Assembly: GCA_023700825.1 (NCBI GenBank)
Contig: JAMPYE010000159.1
Span: 1-8,946 of the forward strand
DNA from: Thermoanaerobaculia bacterium
GTDB lineage: Bacteria; Acidobacteriota; Thermoanaerobaculia; Gp7-AA8
DNA length: 8,946 bases
Reading direction: 5' to 3'
In this document: positions 1 to 4,834 of the stretch, piece by piece
How positions within the stretch are numbered: the first letter of the stretch is position 1
Layout: every line of letters starts with the position of its first letter
The notes under the pieces: generated by a model
The model's input: only the letters and a program-made list of their open reading frames with translations
Told to the model about the DNA's origin: nothing
Database searches by the model: none
Translations under genes and position numbers: made by a program

Positions 1-59
1 AGCTCACTGCCGTCGACGTCGAGCGCGGCTACATCGACTTCGAGAAGTCGCGGGGATAG
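1..59 (+). CDS. 3' end of a gene cut by the window edge; possible ribonuclease R C-terminus
   Basis: An open frame with codons starting at position 3 runs to a TAG at 57-59 and gives the C-terminal peptide LTAVDVERGYIDFEKSRG. The alternation of valine, acidic and IDFE residues looks like the last strands of an S1-type RNA-binding domain, as at the end of RNase R/VacB family exoribonucleases, where a V-D-x-E-R-x-x-I-D-F pattern is common. Only about 18 residues are visible, so that this is a real coding end is plausible but the family is a guess. The strand and the stop position are the firm part. A non-coding stretch with hairpins follows immediately. Confidence 0.4.
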   Translation, partial: LTAVDVERGYIDFEKSRG

Positions 60-64
60 GGACC

Positions 65-137
65 TCGGCGCTCACGCGCCGTCCTCGTTCTCGGCGCTGA
101 CGCGCCGAGCTAACCATCGCTTCGCCGCTTCGCGGCT
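65..137. repeat. Cluster of GC-rich hairpins, REP-like
   Basis: Two near-identical hairpin units lie in tandem. CGGCGC (66-71) pairs with GCGCCG (76-81) around TCAC, and TCGGCGC (91-97) pairs with GCGCCGA (102-108) around TGAC. A third hairpin, GCCGC-TTC-GCGGC, follows at 124-136. The first two differ mainly in the loop (TCAC against TGAC), as expected of a repeated palindromic element rather than a single terminator. There is no T-tract after any of them. They lie just after the stop at 59, so they may protect or end that transcript. A further short inverted repeat, CGAGTC-AG-GACTCG, is at 153-166. Positions 167-250 show nothing else that can be supported. Confidence 0.5.
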
Positions 138-253
138 GAGGGGAGGCTTCGTCGAGTCAGGACTCGCCGTCGTTGCCGATGAACGCCTCCGCGCAAGGCC
201 TACCTTGCCGTCGGCGCGGGCCCCCTTGCCGTCGACGTGCCCCCCAACGCCTG

Positions 254-325
254 CTTTGACCTTTGGCCTTTGGCCTCTGGCCTGCCTTTCCCCTCTCGCC
301 TCTCGCCTTTCGCCTCCCGCCTCGC
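254..325. repeat. Degenerate heptamer array, CTYTSGC type
   Basis: The stretch reads in 7-base steps: CTTTGAC, CTTTGGC, CTTTGGC, CTCTGGC, then an irregular 11-base joint at 282-292, then CTCTCGC, CTCTCGC, CTTTCGC, CTCCCGC and a partial CTCGC. The top strand is almost wholly pyrimidine apart from the G positions. No inverted partner is seen between 1 and 380, unlike the other arrays in the window. It ends 6 bases before the -35 box of the tRNA promoter, so it forms the upstream border of that promoter. Confidence 0.75.
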
Positions 326-331
326 AAAATA

Positions 332-360
332 TTGACCCTCCCCCTCCGGTTCACTAAACT
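332..360 (+). promoter_or_regulatory. Sigma70-type promoter of the tRNA-Cys gene
   Basis: TTGACC at 332-337 and TAAACT at 355-360 are separated by 17 bases, close to the TTGACA/TATAAT consensus with ideal spacing. Transcription would start near 367, giving a leader of about 14 bases before the mature 5' end of the tRNA at 381. The upstream AAAATA (326-331) could serve as an AT-rich UP-like contact. Confidence 0.65.
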
Positions 361-380
361 TGGCGCCCCTGTGCCGGAGG

Positions 381-455
381 GGCGACGTAGCCAAGTGGTA
401 AGGCAAGGGTCTGCAAAACCCTCATTCGTCGGTTCGATCCCGACCGTCGCCTCCA
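381..455 (+). tRNA. tRNA-Cys (anticodon GCA), CCA encoded
   Basis: The cloverleaf is complete. The acceptor stem GGCGACG (381-387) pairs with CGTCGCC (445-451). The D arm is GCC/GGC. The anticodon stem AGGGT/ACCCT encloses loop CTGCAAA (411-417) with anticodon GCA at 413-415. The T arm GTCGG-TTCGATC-CCGAC spans 428-444. The discriminator base is T at 452, the U73 identity element of cysteine tRNAs, and CCA at 453-455 is encoded in the DNA. There is no sign of an integrated element using its 3' end as an attachment site, since the metallophosphoesterase gene follows after 78 bases. Confidence 0.97.
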
Positions 456-521
456 GGCGCTGACCTCCGGCCCCCGATCGATCGGCGCTCTCTGGCGGAA
501 ACGAGAGCAGTCGCCCACACG

Positions 522-527
522 TAAGAT
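522..527 (+). promoter_or_regulatory. -10 box for a leaderless metallophosphoesterase transcript
   Basis: TAAGAT lies exactly 6 bases before the ATG at 534, so a start point at the usual distance would fall on the A of the start codon. No Shine-Dalgarno sequence is present in the bases before the ATG. A convincing -35 box is not visible at 16-18 bases, which lowers confidence. Confidence 0.35.
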
Positions 528-533
528 CAACAG

Positions 534-1676
534 ATGAGCGCCGCAGGCATCGCGATCTTCGCCCTGGTGGCGCTCCTCTTCCTCGGAATCAGCTGGGCGA
601 GCTGGAAGTCGTACTGCCTCTTCCACCGCGGCGGCCGGCGCGTCTTCGCGACGATCGCCATCGGCTCGAACCTCTTCTGGCTGATCCTTCCCTTCATCGC
701 GTCCGAGCGGCTCTCCTCCGCATTCCGGGTCGCACGGAGCGTTCTGGGCCCTCCCTGGTTCTACTGGGTCGTGTTCTCGCTCGTGCACGTCTCCCTCGTC
801 GTGCTCGTCTCGATCCTCTGGTTCTTCGTCGCACGCCGCCGCGAGCGGCTCTCGTCATTCGGGCGGATCTACTCGGAGCTCTTCTTCGTCGCATTCGGGA
901 TCATCACCGTCGTCGGGATCGTCCAGGCACTCGTTCCGCTCCGTGTCGAGCGCGTCCCGGTCACGATCGCCGGACTCCCGACCGAGCTGCGGGGCATGCG
1001 CATCGCACTCATCTCCGACATTCACGTCGGTCTCTTCAGCCGCCCCGACCGGCTTGCGAAGATCAGCCGCGCCGTCATGTCGCAGAATCCCGATCACGTC
1101 GTCGTCGCCGGCGACTTCATCGACGACGACCCGTACTTCGTTCCAAAGTTCCTGAAAGGGCTCGAGCCGATAGGCGCCGGCACAGGGGTCACCGCGGTTC
1201 TCGGCAACCACGAGATCTACGGAGATCCGCACGACGTGATCCGCCAGCTGAGCGGAACCCGCGTACGCCTGCTCGTCAACGAAGGCACGGGTGTCCTGCG
1301 AGGCGACGAAGTGCTTTGGCTCGCGGGTGTCTCCGACTACGCGGGCAGCGGCGAGCTGAAGCCCGACCTCGACGCCGCGCTGCGCGGGCGGCCCGAGAAC
1401 GCTCCGGTGATCGTCATCTCGCACCAGCCCCGCGTCTTTCCCGAGGCGATCAAGCGGCACCTCCCGCTCGTGCTGGCCGGGCACTCGCACGGCGGCCAGT
1501 TCGGCGTCCGGTGGCTCGGCTGGTCGCTCGCCGGAGTCTTCATCCCGTACGACATGGGGTTGTTCCAGAAGGGCCCGACGCAGATGTACGTCACGACCGG
1601 CACCGGCTACTGGCTCGTCCCGATGCGCTTCGGCATGTCGCCGGAGGTCGTCGTGATCGAGCTGCGCGGGAAGTGA
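534..1676 (+). CDS. Membrane-anchored metallophosphoesterase (YkuE/YaeI-like)
   Basis: This 380-residue calcineurin-like phosphoesterase has an N-terminal membrane part. Hydrophobic segments near residues 5-22, 38-56, 75-98 and 113-133 suggest four transmembrane helices. The catalytic domain follows from about residue 150 with all metal-binding motifs in order: SDIH (D162, H164), GDFID (D194, D197), GNHE (N225, H226), SHQP (H297) and GHSHGG (H317, H319). The GxGYWxxPxRxGxxPE-like C-terminus is typical of the YkuE/YaeI branch. Family knowledge predicts a dinuclear metal centre hydrolysing phosphodiesters or phosphomonoesters. Which substrate is unknown, with lipid-linked or cell-envelope compounds plausible because of the anchor. 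The ATG at 534 has no Shine-Dalgarno sequence but sits 6 bases behind TAAGAT, suggesting leaderless translation. A heptamer array begins 12 bases after the stop. Confidence 0.9.
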   Translation: MSAAGIAIFALVALLFLGISWASWKSYCLFHRGGRRVFATIAIGSNLFWLILPFIASERLSSAFRVARSVLGPPWFYWVVFSLVHVSLVVLVSILWFFVARRRERLSSFGRIYSELFFVAFGIITVVGIVQALVPLRVERVPVTIAGLPTELRGMRIALISDIHVGLFSRPDRLAKISRAVMSQNPDHVVVAGDFIDDDPYFVPKFLKGLEPIGAGTGVTAVLGNHEIYGDPHDVIRQLSGTRVRLLVNEGTGVLRGDEVLWLAGVSDYAGSGELKPDLDAALRGRPENAPVIVISHQPRVFPEAIKRHLPLVLAGHSHGGQFGVRWLGWSLAGVFIPYDMGLFQKGPTQMYVTTGTGYWLVPMRFGMSPEVVVIELRGK

Positions 1677-1686
1677 CGGGACTGTA

Positions 1687-1716
1687 GATTTCGAATTTCG
1701 AATTTCGAATTTCGAA
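1687..1716. repeat. Heptamer array, TTTCGAA x4 (left arm of pair A)
   Basis: Four exact tandem copies of TTTCGAA fill 1689-1716, preceded by GA. The array is the left arm of an inverted pair: bases 1687-1705 are complementary to 1792-1810 at 18 of 19 positions. The pair encloses about 75 bases of unique GC-rich sequence (1717-1791) that contains no gene. The array lies only 12 bases after the metallophosphoesterase stop. Confidence 0.85.
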
Positions 1717-1791
1717 ATTGAAAGGCCCGGGATCCGCTTTCCGTAAGCGAGCACGCGGTCAGACGGAGGACGAGACTCCCGCCCGCGTCCC

Positions 1792-1812
1792 AAATTCGAA
1801 ATCCGAAATCCC
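1792..1812. repeat. Heptamer array, AAATYCS x3 (right arm of pair A)
   Basis: Three 7-base units, AAATTCG, AAATCCG and AAATCCC, are the inverted counterpart of the TTTCGAA array at 1687-1716. The array ends one base before the start codon of the DNA glycosylase and takes up the place where a Shine-Dalgarno sequence should be. A GGAGG at 1765-1769 lies about 45 bases from the ATG, too far to work directly. In RNA the two arms could form a 19-bp stem that ends next to the start codon. Confidence 0.75.
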
Positions 1813-1813
1813 C

Positions 1814-2719
1814 ATGACCCGCCTGACCCTCGCCACTCCGCCCGACTTCTCGCTCGAGGCGACCGTCGTCTCGCACGGCTGGTACGTGCTGCCTCCGTTC
1901 CGCTGGGATGCCGCGGCGGGCCGGCTTCACCGCGTGGAGTGGTTCGACGGCGACGGCGCGTTCGACCTCGTCATCAGGCACGACGGCCGGCTCGTCATCG
2001 AGTCGAAGCGCGACCTCGCGCCGGTTCGCGACGAGTTGCGCGCGCGGATGCGCCGCACGTTTCAGCTCCACCTCGAGCTCGGCGAGTTCCACGAGCTCTG
2101 CAAGAAGCGCAAGTCGCATCGACCCGTCGCCGAGGCGAAGTTCGGCCGGCTGCTCTGCGGCAGCACGCTGTTCGAGGATGCCGTGAAAATCGTTGCGACG
2201 ACGAACACCGCCTGGAGCCAGACGGTCCGGATGGTCACGCAGCTCGTCGACGCGTGCGGCCAGCCTGCGGCGTCGGGAGCGCGCGCGTTTCCGACGCCCG
2301 CACAGGTCGCCGCGCTCGGTGACGCAGCGCTGCGCGAGCGCTGCCGGCTCGGTTATCGCGCGCCCTACGTCGACGCGCTCGCCCGTGGAATCGTGAGCGG
2401 CGAGCTCGACCTCGGCGCGATCTCCGACGCCGCGCTTCCGACCGAGGAGCTCTTCAAGTCGTACCGCAGACTGCCGGGAATTGGCCCCTACGGTTCGGCG
2501 CACCTTCTCGCGATGGACGGCCGCCACGACTACATCGCCGTCGACACCGAGTTCCACAGCTTCGTCCGCAGGCGCCACTTCCGCGGCGAGGAGACGAGCG
2601 ACTCCGACATGCTCGCGGTCTACGAGCGCTGGGGCCGGTGGAAGTACATGGGCTACTGGTCGGAGCTCTGGCTCGATCTGAGCCGGAAGGTCGGGAAAGG
2701 CGTAGAGAAGAGCAAATAG
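1814..2719 (+). CDS. DNA-3-methyladenine glycosylase-like, AlkA/HhH-GPD family
   Basis: This is a 301-residue monofunctional base-excision repair glycosylase. The N-terminal 100 residues resemble the AlkA/OGG1-type N-terminal domain, followed by an all-helical HhH-GPD core. The segment TNTAWSQTVRM (131-141) is characteristic of the core. The helix-hairpin-helix is LPGIGPYGSAHLL (220-232), and the catalytic aspartate is D244 in IAVDTEF. The position equivalent to the bifunctional lysine of OGG1 is tyrosine (Y226), so a lyase activity is not expected. The family flips out and removes alkylated purines such as 3-methyladenine; the exact lesion here is inferred. The start at 1814 is chosen because similarity begins about residue 11 and an upstream TTG at 1718 would translate the repeat arrays. 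No Shine-Dalgarno sequence is present before this ATG. Confidence 0.82.
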   Translation: MTRLTLATPPDFSLEATVVSHGWYVLPPFRWDAAAGRLHRVEWFDGDGAFDLVIRHDGRLVIESKRDLAPVRDELRARMRRTFQLHLELGEFHELCKKRKSHRPVAEAKFGRLLCGSTLFEDAVKIVATTNTAWSQTVRMVTQLVDACGQPAASGARAFPTPAQVAALGDAALRERCRLGYRAPYVDALARGIVSGELDLGAISDAALPTEELFKSYRRLPGIGPYGSAHLLAMDGRHDYIAVDTEFHSFVRRRHFRGEETSDSDMLAVYERWGRWKYMGYWSELWLDLSRKVGKGVEKSK

Positions 2720-2749
2720 TGTACTCCGGTCCGTGGGCGCGCGTAATTC

Positions 2750-2778
2750 TTGAATGTTCGGCGCACGGGTGCGATAAA
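2750..2778 (+). promoter_or_regulatory. Candidate promoter for the small gene and rlmN
   Basis: TTGAAT at 2750-2755 and GATAAA at 2773-2778 are 17 bases apart. Transcription would start near 2785, which leaves a very short leader beginning at the GGAGGGGAG ribosome binding site (2785-2793). The spacing is good but the leader is tight, so confidence is moderate. Confidence 0.45.
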
Positions 2779-2798
2779 CGTTTTGGAGGGGAGAACCC

Positions 2799-3149
2799 GT
2801 GGACGACCGACTGAAGCAGCTGATCAAGGAGCTTGGAGATGCGATCAACGAATCGATTTCCGGCTCCGAGGCAGTGAATGCGCACATCCAGAAGATGCGC
2901 GACGAGGGGTACGACCTCTACGTGTTCCTCGATGCGACGATCGGCGTCGGCCGCGACGGCGAAGCGGAGACCGTGACGCAGGGGCAGACGGTCGCCAAGT
3001 CGGAGGGGAATCTTTCGGGTGGGGCACAGTTTCGGATCAATCTGAACGACCTACGCTTTCTCCGCTCCGTCGGGATCGATCCGACCAGGAAAGTGAAAGC
3101 TCCAAAGCGCCTCAATGGAAAGACCACAAGCGACGAGCCCGAGGGCTAA
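2799..3149 (+). CDS. Hypothetical protein, 116 residues, upstream of rlmN
   Basis: I do not recognise a named family. The start is GTG at 2799, fixed by a strong ribosome binding site (GGAGGGGAG, 2785-2793) 5 bases upstream. The N-terminal 35 residues look helical and amphipathic (DDRLKQLIKELGDAINES and on). A short hydrophobic strand, YDLYVFLDATIGV (38-50), follows, then a polar stretch. After that comes a conserved-looking NDLRFLRSVGID (82-93) and a basic, disordered-looking tail. It has no signal peptide, membrane helix or cysteine. The end overlaps the start of rlmN by 35 bases in another frame, which suggests translational coupling and co-expression from the promoter at 2750-2778. Base and codon use match the neighbours, so it is very likely a real gene. 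Confidence 0.75.
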   Translation: MDDRLKQLIKELGDAINESISGSEAVNAHIQKMRDEGYDLYVFLDATIGVGRDGEAETVTQGQTVAKSEGNLSGGAQFRINLNDLRFLRSVGIDPTRKVKAPKRLNGKTTSDEPEG

Positions 3150-4188
3150 CCTCTACGACCTGAGCCCGGAGGCCGCGGCAGCGGCGCTTGCGCCGGTCGT
3201 CCAACCGTCGTTTCGGGTCCGGCAGGTACAGGAGTGGATCTACGCGCACGGCGTCGACTCGTTCGACTCGATGTCGAACCTCTCGAAGCAGCTTCGCTCC
3301 GATCTCGCGGAGCGCTTCTCGCTCGCCTTCCCGATTGCGCGGGAGCGCACCGAGCCCGCCCCCGACGGAAGCGTCAAGTACCTCTTCACGCTCGAGGACG
3401 GCGCGCTCATCGAGGCGGTCTACATGCCGATGGGCTCGCGGACGACGCTCTGCCTCTCGTCGCAGGCGGGATGCGCCGTGGGCTGCACCTTCTGCGTGAC
3501 GGGCTTCTTCGGCGCCGGACGGAATCTCACGCCGGCCGAGATCGTCGGCCAGATGCACCGCGTGCGGCTCGACCAGGGCATCCCGACCGAAGCGCTCAAC
3601 GTCGTCTTCATGGGGATGGGCGAGCCGCTGCTGAACTTCGAGCACGTCGTGACGTCGCTCGAGATCATGGAGCAGGCGATCTCGCCGCGCCGCGTCACGC
3701 TCTCGACGGCGGGGATCATCCCGGGCATCGAGGATCTGGCCAGGCTCGAGCGACGGCCTAACCTGGCCGTGTCGATCAACGCGCCGGACCGGGAACGGCG
3801 CGAGGAGATCATGCCGATCACGAAGAAGTACCCGCTCGACGAGCTGCTCGAGCTGCTCAAGAGCTTCCCGCTCGAGCACGGCCGCGAGATCACGATCGAG
3901 TACGTGCTGCTCGCGGGGTGGAACGACTCGCAGCGCGATGCCTCGATGCTCGCGGGACTCCTCCGCGGCGGGCGCTTCAAGGTGAACGCGATCCCGTTCA
4001 ACCCCGACCCGGCGCTCCCCGACTGGATGAAGCGCCCAACGGACGCGGCGATCGACCGCTTCGCGGCCGCGCTCAACCGCGCCGGCGTACCGGTGACGGT
4101 GCGGCGCTCGAAAGGGCACGAGATCGCCGCGGCCTGCGGCCAGCTCCGCGGCCGCACCGAGCGGCGGCGCGCCGCGCCGAAGGCGTAA
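3115..4188 (+). CDS. rlmN: 23S rRNA (adenine-2503-C2) methyltransferase RlmN
   Basis: This 357-residue radical-SAM enzyme methylates C2 of A2503 in 23S rRNA; in E. coli the same enzyme also modifies A37 of some tRNAs. The RlmN layout is complete: an N-terminal helical domain with FRVRQVQEWIY (33-43), then TLC with C113 (matching E. coli C118), then the iron-sulfur motif CAVGCTFC (C120, C124, C127). The SAM-binding GMGEPL is at 167-172 and the methyl-carrying cysteine is C341 in AAACGQL. All five key cysteines are therefore present. The length is normal. The ATG at 3115 lies inside the preceding gene and has no clear ribosome binding site, so translation probably depends on that gene. The stop codon (4186-4188) is part of the terminator stem. 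Lack of Cfr-like features makes resistance function unlikely. Confidence 0.96.
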   Translation: MERPQATSPRANLYDLSPEAAAAALAPVVQPSFRVRQVQEWIYAHGVDSFDSMSNLSKQLRSDLAERFSLAFPIARERTEPAPDGSVKYLFTLEDGALIEAVYMPMGSRTTLCLSSQAGCAVGCTFCVTGFFGAGRNLTPAEIVGQMHRVRLDQGIPTEALNVVFMGMGEPLLNFEHVVTSLEIMEQAISPRRVTLSTAGIIPGIEDLARLERRPNLAVSINAPDRERREEIMPITKKYPLDELLELLKSFPLEHGREITIEYVLLAGWNDSQRDASMLAGLLRGGRFKVNAIPFNPDPALPDWMKRPTDAAIDRFAAALNRAGVPVTVRRSKGHEIAAACGQLRGRTERRRAAPKA

Positions 4189-4217
4189 GCCGGCGAAGCG
4201 GGCTTACGCCTTCTTCT
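4180..4217 (+). terminator. Rho-independent terminator of rlmN, overlapping its stop codon
   Basis: AAGGCGTAAGCC (4180-4191) and GGCTTACGCCTT (4201-4212) form a perfect 12-bp stem with a 9-base loop, followed by a pyrimidine-rich CTTCTTC rather than a pure T-tract. The TAA of rlmN lies at 4186-4188 inside the left arm, so the last lysine and alanine codons are part of the hairpin. The next heptamer array starts directly in the tail. Confidence 0.75.
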
Positions 4218-4252
4218 TCATTCGACATTCTCCATTCTTCATTTCGGTTTCT
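4214..4252. repeat. Heptamer array, TTCNNCA type (left arm of pair B)
   Basis: Seven-base units run TTCTTCA, TTCGACA, TTCTCCA, TTCTTCA, then the diverged TTTCGGT and TTCT. It is the left arm of an inverted repeat with an 11-base loop (4253-4263). The reverse complement contains the ordered run TGGAGAA, TGTCGAA, TGAAGAA, which also occurs in the right arm. Confidence 0.75.
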
Positions 4253-4263
4253 GCCGGAGCTGG

Positions 4264-4309
4264 AGAAACCGAGATGGAGAATGTCGAATGAGGAATGAAG
4301 AATTGAGAA
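4264..4309. repeat. Heptamer array, TGNNGAA type (right arm of pair B)
   Basis: After AGAAACCGAGA come TGGAGAA, TGTCGAA, TGAGGAA, TGAAGAA and TTGAGAA at 4275-4309. AGAAACCGA at 4264-4272 is perfectly complementary to the inner end of the left arm, so a long, imperfect hairpin can form. The order of unit variants matches the left arm with one extra unit there, showing that the arms are inverted copies of one another that have since changed in repeat number. It ends 17 bases before the next promoter. Confidence 0.75.
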
Positions 4310-4326
4310 CTCCGAGAAGCCACGAC

Positions 4327-4354
4327 TTGCGACCCGGTCGGCTGCCTCTACAAT
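4327..4354 (+). promoter_or_regulatory. Sigma70-type promoter of the small membrane protein gene
   Basis: TTGCGA at 4327-4332 and TACAAT at 4349-4354 are separated by 16 bases. Transcription would begin near 4361, leaving a leader of about 29 bases that includes GAGGG (4378-4382) 7 bases before the ATG at 4390. The leader contains the short repeat CGAATC-CGAATC-CGAACG. Confidence 0.6.
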
Positions 4355-4389
4355 AGATCGCGAATCCGAATCCGAACGAGGGCCACCGA

Positions 4390-4758
4390 ATGTTCGCCAT
4401 CCACATCGAGATGATTCTCATGGTCACCGGCGTGCTCACCGCGAGCATGCTGCTCCAGTTCTTCGCGCCGGTGACGATGGTTCGCCGCAACTTCGGCGTC
4501 GAGCTGAAGGACGACGCGTCGATCTTCCTCGCGCGTCACTGGGGACTGCTCGTCTTCTGCTTCGGCGTGCTGCTCTTCATGTCGGCGAAGAACGAGGCGA
4601 TCCGGGTGCCGGTGATGGTCGCCGCCGGAGTCGAGAAAATCGCACTCATCGGCTTCGTCCTCGCCGGCCCGATGAAGAAGCACCCGACCACTCTGTTCAT
4701 CGCCGTCGCCGATTCCGTGATGGTCCTGCTCTACGCCGGGTACCTGCTCGGTCTCTGA
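4390..4758 (+). CDS. Small four-helix integral membrane protein, unknown function
   Basis: The protein has 122 residues with four hydrophobic segments near 5-25, 47-64, 71-92 and 101-120, so it lies almost wholly in the membrane. The polar connection at 31-46 (VRRNFGVELKDDASIF) is followed by ARHWGLLVF, and an acidic-basic pair sits at the third helix (GVEKIAL). These features resemble small uncharacterised four-helix membrane proteins found widely in bacteria, but I cannot name the family. It has its own promoter (4327-4354), a GAGGG ribosome binding site and the rlmN terminator before it, so it is a separate transcription unit. The peptidase gene starts 76 bases downstream on the same strand, possibly with a separate weak promoter. 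Confidence 0.75.
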   Translation: MFAIHIEMILMVTGVLTASMLLQFFAPVTMVRRNFGVELKDDASIFLARHWGLLVFCFGVLLFMSAKNEAIRVPVMVAAGVEKIALIGFVLAGPMKKHPTTLFIAVADSVMVLLYAGYLLGL

Positions 4759-4834
4759 GATTCATCGATGTAGAATCCGCGTTGCCCGATCGCCTTCCCG
4801 GTGCGGGCGCGAACCCCCACTCCGGAGGAACCTC

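Noticed and set aside
157..354. Minus-strand frame of 65 codons between the first gene and the tRNA
   Set aside because: Arginine- and glycine-rich, it translates the low-complexity repeat at 254-325 and would overlap the tRNA promoter; no ribosome binding site or family likeness.
474..485. Perfect 12-base palindrome CCGATCGATCGG after the tRNA
   Set aside because: No T-tract to make it a terminator and no second copy; such GATC-rich palindromes are expected by chance in this composition.
1718..1813. Longer N-terminus of the DNA glycosylase from a TTG at 1718
   Set aside because: It would translate the repeat arm at 1792-1812 and a spacer with no family similarity; no ribosome binding site precedes it.
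1607..2887. Long minus-strand open frame of about 426 codons, and similar ones at 855-1793, 3112-4119, 4844-5827 and 6107-6898
   Set aside because: They lie opposite well-supported genes, are rich in arginine and alanine as expected of antisense frames in GC-rich DNA, and have no recognisable motifs. Peptides such as SKFEIRNSK in them are translated heptamer repeats.
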